Made by a program: the position numbers and the translations under genes. Under the pieces are notes generated by a model that worked only from the letters and a program-made list of their open reading frames with translations, had not been told where the DNA came from and ran no database searches. Positions 5,958 through 14,656 of a stretch of DNA of 64,000 nt are shown in pieces. Source of the stretch: Solirubrobacteraceae bacterium (lineage in GTDB: Bacteria > Actinomycetota > Thermoleophilia > Solirubrobacterales > Solirubrobacteraceae); the NCBI GenBank assembly GCA_023230855.1, contig JALNWQ010000014.1, forward strand, positions 1 through 64,000, in the 5' to 3' direction. Position 1 is the first letter of the stretch. Each line of letters opens with the position of its first letter.

Positions 5958-8063
5958 TCACCGCCGCGCGACGGTGAACCGGCCGATCGTCCGGACCTTC
6001 GTCGTGCGCCGGCCGCGCTCCGCGACCCGGGCGCGCACCGTGTGACGACCGGCCTTCGTGCCGCGCGTGGCGATCCGCCAGCCGCCGCGGCCGTCGACCT
6101 TGACCGTCAGCCAACGCTTCGTCGCCTTGCGGCAGGTGGCGGACCGGAAGCCCTTCGTCGTGAGGGCCCAGCACCGCTTGCCGACCCGACGGACGACGTT
6201 CACCTGCACTCGCTGGGCGCTGCGGGCGCGGTGGGCGACGGTGCCGCGCAGCGTCCGGTACGCGGCCGCGGTCCGGCGGTAGGCGCGGCACCGGGCCTTG
6301 CCGCGACGCTTGCCGGTGCAGGCCGGGGCGGTCAGACGGACCACCGGGGTGCGGGTCGACGCCGGCGTCACCGGGGCCCCGGTCGGGTCGCCGGCGCCGC
6401 CCGGGCCGGGCGTGCCGCCGGGTCCGGGCGCTCCGCCGGCACCGGGGCCGGGCGTCCCGGGCGTCCCCGGCGTCCCGGGCGTGCCCGGCGTCCCGGGGCC
6501 GCCGGGGTCGACCGGGGCGGGGCTCAGGGCGATCCCGGTGCGGTACGCGTCGCGCTGGACGTTGCCGTCGGCGGCGCCGACGAACGTCTCGTCGCTCTCG
6601 AAGAACACGTGGCGACCGTCGTCGGACGAGGCCTTGAACGTCACCGGCGTCTCGACCGCGTACGGGACCGGGCTGCGACTGACGAGCCACAGGCCGCCGG
6701 CCTCGTGGCGCAGGTAGACGTCACGGGTCGCGTCGAGGTCGCCGGTCCCGGGGATCGCCGCGTCGGTCGAGAAGTGCACCCGCGTGCCGTCGTCGGAGAT
6801 CGCGTGGACCTGCGAGTCCTCGTCGGCGCCCGCGGTCACCAGGCGCGGGGCCTGGCCCTCACGCCACTCGAACGCGTCCACGCCGGTGCCGGTGTCGCCG
6901 GTCCCGGGGACGGCGGCGGTCGTCCGGAAGAGGATCCGGTCGAGGTCGGGCGTCGACCGGGTGGTCGTCGCCTCGCTGCCCGTGGTGCCCGCGCTGACGA
7001 GCGTCAGGGTGTGGTCGGCGTCGCGGAGGTACACGTCGGTGTTCGCGTCGACGTCCCCGGCGACGTCCAGCGCCTCGGTCGTCTCGAAGGCCACGCGCGT
7101 CCCGTCGCGGGACATCGCGGCCATGGTCGCGTGCTGGTTGCCGCCGCTCGTGCTGAGCAGCCGCACGTTCCCGTTCTCCCGACGCTCGAAGAGGTCGTAG
7201 CCGTCGTCGAGGTCGCCGTAGGCGGTGAGCCGCTCGGTCGTGCCGAAGACGATCCGCGACAGGTCACGGCTCGCCCCCTCGCACACCGCGGTTCGCGCCT
7301 CGTTCCCGGCCGAGATCTGACGGTGGACGCCGTCCGCGTCCCGTTCGTAGACGTCGGTGTGCGAGTCGGTGTCCTCCGGCACCACCTTCTCGGTCGTCGT
7401 GTAGACGATCCGGCTCCCGTCGGGCGACGCGGCGCAGAGCAAGGGGTTCGACGGGCCGTCCGGGCTCGTCAGGAGCTCGACGCTGCCGTCGCGGTGACGG
7501 GCGTACAGGTCGCGCGTGCCGTCGACGTCCTCCGGGACGAGCCCGGCGTCCGTGAGGACGAAGACGATCTCGCCGTCCTCGCTGTATCGCGCGCTGCTGA
7601 CCGACGAGGCGCCGGCGAACCCGCTGCTGATCAGCCGGATCGCCCCACCGACGTGCTTCTCGTACACGTCTTCGACGGCGTTGGCGTCCCCTTGGCCGGC
7701 GATCGCGGCGTTCGTGTGGAAGAGGGCCCGCGACCCGTCGGCGGTGGCGTCGAGGAACTCCGCGTGCGCGCCGTCCGCGCCGGCGCTCACCCGGTGGACG
7801 CTGCCGTCCGATCGGCGCTCGTAGACGTCGCGCGCCGTGTCGGTGTCGCCGGTGCCGGGCACCGCCTGCTCCGTCCGGAAGTACGCGTGCGACCCGTCGG
7901 GGGTGACGTGCACGAGGTAGGCCGGGAAGTCCCCGGTGCCGGTGGAGACCAGGGCCGGAGGATCCGGGGCACCCACCAGCTGCTGGGCGCTCGCCGGTGA
8001 CGCGGCGAGCGCGAGGGTGGCGAGGACGCCGAGCAGGAGGCCGGGACGAAGCGATGGGGGCAT
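5958..8063 (-). CDS. Secreted WD40/TolB-like beta-propeller with collagen-like linker
   Basis: A 701-residue exported protein. A signal peptide (LLLGVLATLALAASPASA, cleavage near residue 27) precedes seven or more repeats of about 55 residues with the pattern DGSHAYFRTEQAVPGTGDTD...DVYER..G, as in PD40/TolB propellers. A Gly-Thr-Pro/Gly-Pro-Gly linker (about 505-555) follows, and then a basic C-terminal domain with four cysteines (CTGKRRGKARC, KRCWALTTKG, ATCRKATK). Likely extracellular or wall-associated with unknown ligand. The ATG at 8063 has TACGGT seven bases upstream, so it is probably leaderless. Confidence 0.8.
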   Translation of the reverse strand: MPPSLRPGLLLGVLATLALAASPASAQQLVGAPDPPALVSTGTGDFPAYLVHVTPDGSHAYFRTEQAVPGTGDTDTARDVYERRSDGSVHRVSAGADGAHAEFLDATADGSRALFHTNAAIAGQGDANAVEDVYEKHVGGAIRLISSGFAGASSVSSARYSEDGEIVFVLTDAGLVPEDVDGTRDLYARHRDGSVELLTSPDGPSNPLLCAASPDGSRIVYTTTEKVVPEDTDSHTDVYERDADGVHRQISAGNEARTAVCEGASRDLSRIVFGTTERLTAYGDLDDGYDLFERRENGNVRLLSTSGGNQHATMAAMSRDGTRVAFETTEALDVAGDVDANTDVYLRDADHTLTLVSAGTTGSEATTTRSTPDLDRILFRTTAAVPGTGDTGTGVDAFEWREGQAPRLVTAGADEDSQVHAISDDGTRVHFSTDAAIPGTGDLDATRDVYLRHEAGGLWLVSRSPVPYAVETPVTFKASSDDGRHVFFESDETFVGAADGNVQRDAYRTGIALSPAPVDPGGPGTPGTPGTPGTPGTPGPGAGGAPGPGGTPGPGGAGDPTGAPVTPASTRTPVVRLTAPACTGKRRGKARCRAYRRTAAAYRTLRGTVAHRARSAQRVQVNVVRRVGKRCWALTTKGFRSATCRKATKRWLTVKVDGRGGWRIATRGTKAGRHTVRARVAERGRRTTKVRTIGRFTVARR

Positions 8064-8208
8064 CACCTCGACCGTAGGTGCGCGCGGAGCGCTGATCCAG
8101 GCGCGCCCACCGAAGGGTTTCGGCGGTGGGTCCGGAGGCCACCGGTCTGGCCGTGGATGTGGGGAGCGTCGCGGTCGCGGTATGCGCCGCGTGACGCATG
8201 CTCCGGGG

Positions 8209-9030
8209 ATGCGCCGTCCCCGGGCCCCTCGACTCACCTACGCCAACGTCGTCGCGACGCTGGCGTTGTTCATCGCCCTGGGTGGCACGACCGTCGCCGC
8301 GACGAAGCTCCACGGCAAGGACATCCGCCGCGGAACGATCACCGGCACCCAGGTCCGCTCGGGCTCGGTCCCGGGATCGGACCTACGACGGGGCTCGGTG
8401 ACCGGCCGCCAGGTGAGGGAGTCGTCGTTGTCGCTCGTACCGCGGGCGGCGCTGGCCGACCGGGCGACGCTCGCCGGTCATGCCGCGGCCGCCGACCGCG
8501 CCGGCGCTGCCGGTCATGCGGACACCGCGGGCCGGGCGAGTGACGCAGACCGGGCGACGACGGCGGCGAGCGCGGGCACCGCGACGCGGGCGACGAGCGC
8601 CGACCGCGCAGATCGTGCGGTGACGGCGGACCGCTCGACCACCGCGGACCGGGCCACGGACGCGGACACGCTCGACGGTCGGGCCGCCGCCGACTACCTG
8701 GACCGTTGCCCGGCGGGCACCCGGGCGTACGCCGGATCGTGCTTCGAGAGCGCACCCCGAGCGGCGGCGACGTGGCCCGATGCCGCTGAGGCGTGCGGCG
8801 ACGCCGGCGGCCGCCTGCCGGGCCTCGACGAGCTCGAGGGGTTCCGCCAGGAGCCCGGGGTGACGCTCGGCAGCCCGGAGCACTCCTCGGCGTACCTCGA
8901 CACCAACGGCGTGGCCGCAGGCGGCGAGCTGACGGTCGGCATGCACGACAACGGGGCCCGGGCGCCGGGCCACGCGTACGGGACGAGCAGCGCCTCATAC
9001 CGCTGCGTCATGCCCGCGACCAACCGCTGA
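8209..9030 (+). CDS. Exported alanine-coil protein with C-terminal cysteine domain
   Basis: A 273-residue protein with an N-terminal anchor or signal (LTYANVVATLALFIALGG), a leader type I associate with Solirubrobacterales and Patulibacter. Then come pentapeptide-like turns (GTITGTQVRSGSVPGSDLRRGSVTGRQV in pieces) and a long alanine/aspartate-rich repeat (ADRATLAGHAAAADRAGAAG pattern, about 75-155), which ends in DADTLDGRAAADYL. The last 110 residues hold four cysteines and a WPDAAEACGDAGGRLPGLDEL segment that recalls C-type-lectin-like folds. Probably a surface fibre with a binding head. An in-frame ATG nine codons upstream is an alternative start. Confidence 0.75.
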   Translation: MRRPRAPRLTYANVVATLALFIALGGTTVAATKLHGKDIRRGTITGTQVRSGSVPGSDLRRGSVTGRQVRESSLSLVPRAALADRATLAGHAAAADRAGAAGHADTAGRASDADRATTAASAGTATRATSADRADRAVTADRSTTADRATDADTLDGRAAADYLDRCPAGTRAYAGSCFESAPRAAATWPDAAEACGDAGGRLPGLDELEGFRQEPGVTLGSPEHSSAYLDTNGVAAGGELTVGMHDNGARAPGHAYGTSSASYRCVMPATNR

Positions 9031-9166
9031 CCGATCGGGGCCCGCGCGGGTGACCGACCGGGCTCCGCCCCGCACCGGCCCACGGGGCAGCGCATCAGCC
9101 GGGCCGGGCGCCTTCCGGACGTCGGCGACGGGGAGCCGCGTCAGGGGTCGGCCGCGGCCGGCGACG

Positions 9167-9439
9167 TCACCCCAGCAGGTAGATCCCGATGAGGCCGCTG
9201 CCGGCGACGAGGACCCAGCCGGCGAGGACCGACCGGAGCCAGCGCGGGGCGTGACGGATCTCCATGAACTCGTTGCCGACGATCCAGGCCTTCGCGAACG
9301 CGAGGACGAGGGCGACGACGACGCCGGCGTGGGCGGCGCCCACCTCGTCGTCGTGGCTCGTGCCCAGGAACCAGGTGAGGAGCGTGGCGACGACGAGCGC
9401 CACCCACGCGATGTCGTTGCGGGAGGGGGAGTAGGTCAT
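9167..9439 (-). CDS. Cytochrome c oxidase subunit IV-family membrane protein
   Basis: A 90-residue protein with three predicted spans (IAWVALVVATLLTWFLG, AGVVVALVLAFAKAWIVG, VLAGWVLVAGSGLIGIYLLG) and the FAKAWIVGNEFMEIRHAP motif typical of prokaryotic COX4/NorF-like subunits. The start overlaps the stop of the subunit-III gene (ATGA), so the two are translationally coupled. These subunits help assemble or stabilise heme-copper oxidases. The catalytic subunits I and II are not in this window. Confidence 0.8.
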   Translation of the reverse strand: MTYSPSRNDIAWVALVVATLLTWFLGTSHDDEVGAAHAGVVVALVLAFAKAWIVGNEFMEIRHAPRWLRSVLAGWVLVAGSGLIGIYLLG

Positions 9440-10029
9440 ACGGCGGTGAGGTAGACGAGGGGGAAGATGACGAGCCAGAGCAGGTCGACCATGTGCCAGT
9501 AGGTCGCGATGCCCTCGACGACGAGGCCGTCGTGCTCCTTGCGCTCACGGCGCAGCGCGACGCGGCGGGCGACGAACAGGCCGGTCAGGCCGAACAACAG
9601 GTGCACGAGGTGCAGGCCGGTCAGGACGAAGTACCAGCTGAAGAACGTGTCGGTGACCGGACCGAAGTCGTTCGACGCCAGGTGCGTCCACTCGAACACC
9701 TTGAGCACGAGGAACAGCAGGCCGCACCCGATCGCGCCGAGCGCCAACCGGCCCACCGCCGGATCGCCCGCGCGGTGGCGCTGGACGAACCGCGCGACGA
9801 GCAGCGAGCTCGTGAGCAGCACCAGCGTGTTGGCGACGCCGATCGCGAGGGTCAGCTCCTGCCCGGACCGGGAGAACATCGCCGGGTTGTCGTGCCGGTC
9901 GACGAGGAACCCGGCGAAGAGGATCGTGAAGACGAAGAGGTCGGCGCAGATGAGGATCCACAGGCCGGCCTCGCCGGGGACGTGCGTCCGGGTGCCGGAG
10001 CGCTCGTCGGTGACGTCGGGACTGCTCAT
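9436..10029 (-). CDS. Cytochrome c oxidase subunit III / NorE-like protein
   Basis: A 197-residue membrane protein with five predicted spans. PGEAGLWILICADLFVFTIL near residue 18-38, LTGLHLVHLLFGL near 135 and YWHMVDLLWLVIFPLVYL at the end are COX3/NorE signatures, including the GLHxxH pair and the final WHxVDxxW. The short form lacks the first two spans of mitochondrial subunit III, as in NorE. Its ATG overlaps the upstream stop and its own stop overlaps the COX4-like start. It probably belongs to an oxidase or NO-reductase-like complex encoded elsewhere. Confidence 0.85.
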   Translation of the reverse strand: MSSPDVTDERSGTRTHVPGEAGLWILICADLFVFTILFAGFLVDRHDNPAMFSRSGQELTLAIGVANTLVLLTSSLLVARFVQRHRAGDPAVGRLALGAIGCGLLFLVLKVFEWTHLASNDFGPVTDTFFSWYFVLTGLHLVHLLFGLTGLFVARRVALRRERKEHDGLVVEGIATYWHMVDLLWLVIFPLVYLTAV

Positions 10030-10844
10030 GCGGGCACCTCCGTGCGCGCGTCGTCGGATCGGCCGTCGGTCGGACGGGGAAGCTCGTCGTCGAGCGACAG
10101 TGGATGTGCGCGCTGCGCCCGGGCGAGCGCCTCATCGGCCGGGTCGGGACGACGCGACGCGTACCAGATGGCCCACGCCATCGCGAGCATCCAGATCCCG
10201 AAGTCGAACAGCGGCACCCAGTAGGTGAGGATGCCGTGGTACGACAGCGGACCGGAGTGGAAGAACAGCATCGACACGCCGGGCAGCAGCAACACCGCGA
10301 CCGAGATGTTGAGGTAGCCGAACCAGCGCGGCAGCAGCGTCTGCTTGTTGCCCAGGACGCAGACCGCGATCGCGAGCGCCTGGATGATGAACGGCACCGC
10401 CGAGATGAACGCCATGTACCACCCGAGGTCGTGCAGCGCCTGGGTGATCTCGGGGTTGCGCTCCGGCCGGTACGCGGCGACCGCGGTGATCATCGCGAAG
10501 AGCATGAGCAGCACCGTGCCCGCCGCCCCGATGTTCGCCTGGAGCGTCGCGAGGGTGCGCGGGGGCCCCTCGATGCGGGCCAGCACGACCTTCATGCCCG
10601 ACACGAGCGCGACGAACATCGTCGTGCCGAAGAGCATCATCACGATGCCCAGCCGGCGTAGGTCGTTGTGCGAGTCGTAGAACTCGTCCAGGCGCTCCGG
10701 CGACCAGCTGGCGTACGGGGCCGGAAGGTACTGCGCCAGGAGGAGCCCGACGAAGATCAGCACCACGGCGAGGAAGCCCGTGACCGCGAGGGCGGTCTGG
10801 AAGCGGGCGTTCGCCGCGGCGCGCTGATGCGACGCGATCGACAT
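10026..10844 (-). CDS. Seven-span membrane protein leading the oxidase-subunit operon
   Basis: A 272-residue integral membrane protein with about seven hydrophobic helices (ALAVTGFLAVVLIFVGLLLA, LGIVMMLFGTTMFVALVSG, AAGTVLLMLFAMITAVAAY, and others) and a hydrophilic C-tail (from about 230). The loop YLPAPYASWSPERLDEFYDSH is outside the first span. It shows no heme-copper oxidase ligand pattern. It is coupled to the COX3-like gene by ATGA. TAGGTT six bases before the ATG (10851-10856) suggests a leaderless operon message. Family not recognised with certainty; a partner of the oxidase-like complex is inferred from context. Confidence 0.7.
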   Translation of the reverse strand: MSIASHQRAAANARFQTALAVTGFLAVVLIFVGLLLAQYLPAPYASWSPERLDEFYDSHNDLRRLGIVMMLFGTTMFVALVSGMKVVLARIEGPPRTLATLQANIGAAGTVLLMLFAMITAVAAYRPERNPEITQALHDLGWYMAFISAVPFIIQALAIAVCVLGNKQTLLPRWFGYLNISVAVLLLPGVSMLFFHSGPLSYHGILTYWVPLFDFGIWMLAMAWAIWYASRRPDPADEALARAQRAHPLSLDDELPRPTDGRSDDARTEVPA

Positions 10845-10858
10845 GTGTCGAACCTAGA

Positions 10859-10881
10859 GCGGCGGGGGACGCTCCCGCCGC
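10859..10881 (-). terminator. Hairpin after the enolase-superfamily gene
   Basis: Perfect 8-base stem gcggcggg (10859-10866) and cccgccgc (10874-10881) with a 7-base loop, between the stop of the minus-strand gene ending at 10934 and the promoter of the next operon. Confidence 0.6.
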
Positions 10882-10933
10882 ACAAATCGTCCATGGAGGG
10901 GAGCGATATCCACCCCTGGTCGGAGCGTGTCGG

Positions 10934-11980
10934 TCAGCCGCGACGGAACCCGCGCCCCGGCGACGGATCGAGCGGGCTCGTCGGCAGGTCGGCCGGCGGG
11001 TCCTCCAGGTTGTACGCCGACGGGGCGATGTCGTTGGGCGCGTCGGGGTGGTAGAGCGACGCCAGCAGCTGCGCCTGGCCGCGGCCGACGCCCAGCTCGC
11101 CCATCCCGCCGTTGTACATCCGCAGGCCGTGGGCCTCGCAGTGCGCGTACAGGCGGGAGAGCTCGTCGAGCCGCCCCACCCGGCACGGCTTGACGTTGAC
11201 GATCCCGACGGTCATCGCGGTGGCGGCCAGCGACGCGACGCCCGTCACGGGGCCGTCGTAGGACACGCGGTCGGCGACCGGGGCCAGCCGCTCGAGGATC
11301 GCCGGATGGTCGTGCGGGTCCTCGAGGATCGCGTCCGGGAACGTGGCGATGGTCCGCTCGACCATCGCGACGAGCGCGTCGTCGTCCTCGACCTCCATGC
11401 CGTACTGACCCTTGAAGTCGATCGTCGCGACCCCGTCGACGGCGGCGACCCGGTCCATGATCTCCTGCGTCCACGACGGCTCCACGTCGAGCTTGAACCC
11501 GACGGTGGGGTGGGCGGCGCGGCGCCGCGCGACCTTGTCGGCGTCCGGCGGGTCGCCGAGGCCGAACGACGTGACGAACGTCAACGGCCGTGGCGTGCGA
11601 CCGAGGACCTCGGGCAGCGACGTCTCGGCCTGGCGCAGCGCGAGGTCGAGCGCGGCCGACTCGAACGTCCACCGTCGCCAGTGCCGCTCCAGGTCCCACG
11701 ACGGCGGCGTCGGCCACAGCTCGAGCGTGTCGAGGTGCGCGACGAACCCCTCGAGCGTCGCCCACTCGCCGGTGACGTCGAACGCCAGTGCGCGCAGCCC
11801 GTCCTGCGTCTCGGGTAGCCCGACCTGCTCGCCGATGCCCTCCTCGCCCCGGCCGTGGAGGTGGAGCTGGGTCGTCGAGAAGTCCTCGCGGTCGGTCGGC
11901 CCGTCGGGTAGCAGCACCTCCAGCGCGTGCGACTCGATCGTGATCGGCAGGTCCTTGACGGCGGTCCACAGGTCGGTCAT
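10934..11980 (-). CDS. Enolase-superfamily (mandelate racemase/muconate cycloisomerase-like) enzyme
   Basis: A 348-residue enzyme. The N-terminal capping domain runs to about residue 130. The barrel part carries the expected catalytic set: the first strand FKLDVEPSW (Lys/Asp), TIDFKGQYG (metal-ligand Asp), ILEDPHDHP (Glu), VSYDGPV (Asp) and NVKPCRVG (second-side Lys). Such enzymes abstract a proton alpha to a carboxylate and either epimerise, dehydrate or cycloisomerise. The substrate cannot be told from sequence. The N-terminal His-rich strand (QLHLHGRGEEG) is unusual. It is monocistronic, with its own downstream hairpin. Confidence 0.75.
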   Translation of the reverse strand: MTDLWTAVKDLPITIESHALEVLLPDGPTDREDFSTTQLHLHGRGEEGIGEQVGLPETQDGLRALAFDVTGEWATLEGFVAHLDTLELWPTPPSWDLERHWRRWTFESAALDLALRQAETSLPEVLGRTPRPLTFVTSFGLGDPPDADKVARRRAAHPTVGFKLDVEPSWTQEIMDRVAAVDGVATIDFKGQYGMEVEDDDALVAMVERTIATFPDAILEDPHDHPAILERLAPVADRVSYDGPVTGVASLAATAMTVGIVNVKPCRVGRLDELSRLYAHCEAHGLRMYNGGMGELGVGRGQAQLLASLYHPDAPNDIAPSAYNLEDPPADLPTSPLDPSPGRGFRRG

Positions 11981-12098
11981 GGGGTGGGGGAGGTCTACCA
12001 GCCGCGGCGGGCATCATTCGATTGAGCGAATAGGCGGTTGATCGTTGCGTTGCGATCTGACGCGGACGACGCCCTCGCGGCGCGATGATGGTCCGACG

Positions 12099-12743
12099 AT
12101 GACGCGCGCACGGCAGGAGCAAGGCGACTACGGCCGCGAGTCCTGGGAGCGGCGGTGGTCGCAGGCCCTGGGCCGCGGCGCGCACGCGGTCGACCGGCGT
12201 CCCCCGAACGCGCACCTGCTCGCCGAGGTCGCCGACCTGCGCCCGGGGCGCGCGCTCGACGCGGGCGCCGGCCACGGGGCGGAGACCCTCTGGCTCGCCG
12301 GGCGGGGCTGGCGGGTGACGGCCGTCGACTTCTCCACGACCGCCCTGGACCACGCGCGGTCGCGGGCCGAGCGGGCCGGCGCGGACGTCGCCGAGCGCGT
12401 CGAGTGGATCACGACCGACCTGGGGACCTGGGCGCCGCCGCGGGACGCCTACGACCTGGTGGCATGCCTGTACGTCCACGTGGCCGGGTCGGCGCCGGAG
12501 ATGGTGCGGCGCCTGGCGGCGGGCGTCGCGCCGGGCGGGACCCTGCTCCTCGTCGGACAGCCGCCCGTCGACCCGTCGACCGGGGCACCGACGCGCGCGG
12601 CGGGCCAGCGGCAGGTCTCGGTGGAGGACGCTCTCGCCGCGCTGGACGCCGAGCGGTGGACCATCCTCGTCGCCGAGGAGCGGCCCCGGGGGATCGGCGG
12701 CGGCGAGGTCGACGCCGTGATCCGGGCGCGACGGGTCGCCTGA
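12099..12743 (+). CDS. Class I SAM-dependent methyltransferase
   Basis: A 214-residue protein with motif I RALDAGAGHGAETLWLA (near residue 50), an acidic end of strand 2 (VTAVDFSTTALDHAR), motif near WITTDLGTW and the post-motif GGTLLLVGQPP. This is a stand-alone small-molecule methyltransferase with a TPMT-like N-terminus (WERRWSQALGRGAHAVDRRP). The ATG at 12099 is preferred over an upstream in-frame start because the preceding codons are not protein-like. Substrate unknown. Confidence 0.8.
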   Translation: MTRARQEQGDYGRESWERRWSQALGRGAHAVDRRPPNAHLLAEVADLRPGRALDAGAGHGAETLWLAGRGWRVTAVDFSTTALDHARSRAERAGADVAERVEWITTDLGTWAPPRDAYDLVACLYVHVAGSAPEMVRRLAAGVAPGGTLLLVGQPPVDPSTGAPTRAAGQRQVSVEDALAALDAERWTILVAEERPRGIGGGEVDAVIRARRVA

Positions 12744-12863
12744 CGCGCCGGTCCCGTCGGGCGTCGCACCGCCCGGGCTCCGACCCGCCCGGCTCCGCAC
12801 CGCCCGGCGACGAGTCCGCCGTCGACGGGCGCCGCACCACATCGCCCCGCCCTCGGCCTGCGC

Positions 12864-13622
12864 TCAGCGCGTCCCGCCGTCGACCCGGATCGTCGCGCCG
12901 GTGGTGTAGCTCGACGCGTCGGAGGCGAGGTAGAGCGCGGCGCCGACGATCTCGGGCGGCTCGCCGACCCGGCCGAGCGCGAACGACCGGCGGGCCTGCT
13001 CGTCGACGGCGTCACGGTCCCACGCCTTGGCGATGTCGGTGGCGAACATCCCGGCCATGATCGTGTTGACGCGGACGGTCGGGCCGTACGCGTGGGCGAA
13101 GCCCTCGGTCAGCGCGTTGAGCCCGGCCTTCGCCGCCGCGTACGGCAGGAACGACGGGTCGGGACGGATCGACCCGATCGACGACACGTTGATGATCGAG
13201 CCGCCGTCGCCGGCCGCCATCCGCTCGCCGACGAGCGCGGTCAGGCGGAACGGCCCCTTGAGGTTGAGCGCGACGACCTTGTCGAACAGGGCCTCGCCGA
13301 CCTCGGTGAGGCTCGGGTACAACGGCGACAGGCCCGCGTTGTTCACGAGGACGTCGACGCGGCCCATCCGCTCGTACGCGGCGTCGACGAGCGCGTCGCA
13401 CTGCTCCCACGCGCTGACGTTCGCCGCGATCGGCACCGCGGTGCGGCCGTGCCGCTCGCGGACCTCGGCGGCGACCGCCTCGCACGCGTCGAGCTTGCGG
13501 CTGGCGATGACGACGTCGGCCCCGCGCGCGGCGAACGCGTGGACCATCTCGCGTCCCAGGCCGCGGCTCCCGCCGGTGACGAGGCACACCCGGCCGGTCA
13601 GGTCGAGCAACGGGTCGGTCAT
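12864..13622 (-). CDS. Short-chain dehydrogenase/reductase
   Basis: A 252-residue classical SDR: TGGSRGLG cofactor site (residues 16-23), NNAG near 92, Ser in INVSSIGS near 145 and the YAAAK catalytic tetrad near 160, ending in GATIRVDGGTR. It is NAD(P)-dependent, presumably oxidising or reducing a hydroxyacyl intermediate. The ATG at 13622 overlaps the stop of the kinase-like gene (ATGA), so it is the third gene of an operon with an acyl-CoA dehydrogenase and an APH-like kinase. Confidence 0.85.
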   Translation of the reverse strand: MTDPLLDLTGRVCLVTGGSRGLGREMVHAFAARGADVVIASRKLDACEAVAAEVRERHGRTAVPIAANVSAWEQCDALVDAAYERMGRVDVLVNNAGLSPLYPSLTEVGEALFDKVVALNLKGPFRLTALVGERMAAGDGGSIINVSSIGSIRPDPSFLPYAAAKAGLNALTEGFAHAYGPTVRVNTIMAGMFATDIAKAWDRDAVDEQARRSFALGRVGEPPEIVGAALYLASDASSYTTGATIRVDGGTR

Positions 13623-14656
13623 CCGATCATCTCCCCGGCACGCTCGAAGAGGTCGACGGCGACCGCGTGCAGGAAGTCGCCGGTCGCCTTCGGGGCCTTG
13701 CCCGCGCACGCCCGGGCATGGGTGCCCTCGATGACGATCCCGAGCTTGAAGCACGCCAGCACGACGTACCAGTCGATCGCCGTCAGGTCGCGCTTCGTCG
13801 CCGCGGCGTAGCGGGCGACGAGCTCGTCGGCGCTCGGCAGGCCGCCGGCCTGCCCGATCGCGCCGGCGACGCCCGCGGTGCGCCCGTCCGGGCGGGTGGC
13901 CAGCAGCCAGCCCAGGTCGAGCAGCGGATCGCCGACGGTGCACATCTCCCAGTCGACGATCGCCGCCACCCGCGGCCCGTCGGGCGCGAACATGAGGTTC
14001 GCCAGGTGGTAGTCGCCGTGGACGATCCCGGGGACGAACGTCGCCGGGCGGTGCTCGTCGAGCCACGCGGCGACGTCGTCCAGTCCGGGCAGGTCGGGCC
14101 CGGGGTAGCCGTCGAGCCGGCCGTACCCCTCGAGCTCGCCGAGCCACCGCGGCACCTGGCGCTCGAGGAACCCGTCGGGACGGCCCAGATCGCCCAGGCC
14201 GACCGCGTCGTGGTCGACCGCGTGGAGCGTGGCCAGCGCATCGGCGGCCTCCAGGCCCATCCGGTGGCGCACCGTCGCGTCGCCGGCGTGCAGGTCGGGC
14301 AGCGCGACGGTGGGGTTGAACCCGTCGATCGGGGCCATGAGGTAGCCGACCGACCCGCCGAACGGCCCGTCCTCGTCGGCCGACGCGAGGATCCGCGGGC
14401 ACGGCACGTCCGTGTCGGCGAGCGCCTCGAGCACCCGGATCTCGCGCCGCAGCACGTCGTTCGTCCGCGGACGCAGGTGCCGCGGCCCGCGGCGCAGGAC
14501 GTACGCGTCGTCGCCGCGCCGGTACCGCAGCATGACGTTCTGCGTGCCGCCGCCGACCGGCTCGACGTCGACGATCGGTCCGGTACCGAGCGACCGGTCG
14601 TCCATCCACGCGGCGAGCGCGGACGGGTCGACGACGTCGGTCGCCGGGTCAGTCAT
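13619..14656 (-). CDS. APH-family kinase of ACAD10/LvaA type
   Basis: A 345-residue aminoglycoside-phosphotransferase-fold kinase. It shows GGGTQNVMLRYRRGDDAYVLRR (nucleotide loop and Lys region, 35-57), LREIRVLEAL, the catalytic loop IVHGDYHLANLMF (about 213-225) and IVDWEMCTVGDPLLDLG (metal Asp). Kinases of this branch, next to or fused with acyl-CoA dehydrogenases, phosphorylate 4-hydroxyacyl-CoAs (LvaA in levulinate catabolism; ACAD10/11 in animals). The start lies eight bases inside the dehydrogenase gene, so the two are tightly coupled. Antibiotic resistance is unlikely. Confidence 0.8.
   Translation of the reverse strand: MTDPATDVVDPSALAAWMDDRSLGTGPIVDVEPVGGGTQNVMLRYRRGDDAYVLRRGPRHLRPRTNDVLRREIRVLEALADTDVPCPRILASADEDGPFGGSVGYLMAPIDGFNPTVALPDLHAGDATVRHRMGLEAADALATLHAVDHDAVGLGDLGRPDGFLERQVPRWLGELEGYGRLDGYPGPDLPGLDDVAAWLDEHRPATFVPGIVHGDYHLANLMFAPDGPRVAAIVDWEMCTVGDPLLDLGWLLATRPDGRTAGVAGAIGQAGGLPSADELVARYAAATKRDLTAIDWYVVLACFKLGIVIEGTHARACAGKAPKATGDFLHAVAVDLFERAGEMIG

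Noticed and set aside
4791..8000. A 1069-codon open frame on the plus strand
   Set aside because: Overlaps the DHFR-like, flavin reductase and propeller genes on other frames; composition is that of a shadow frame (Arg, Val, Gly, no motif).
13619..14656. Aminoglycoside resistance gene
   Set aside because: The APH-fold kinase is coupled to an ACAD10/11-type dehydrogenase and SDR, which indicates acyl-CoA metabolism.
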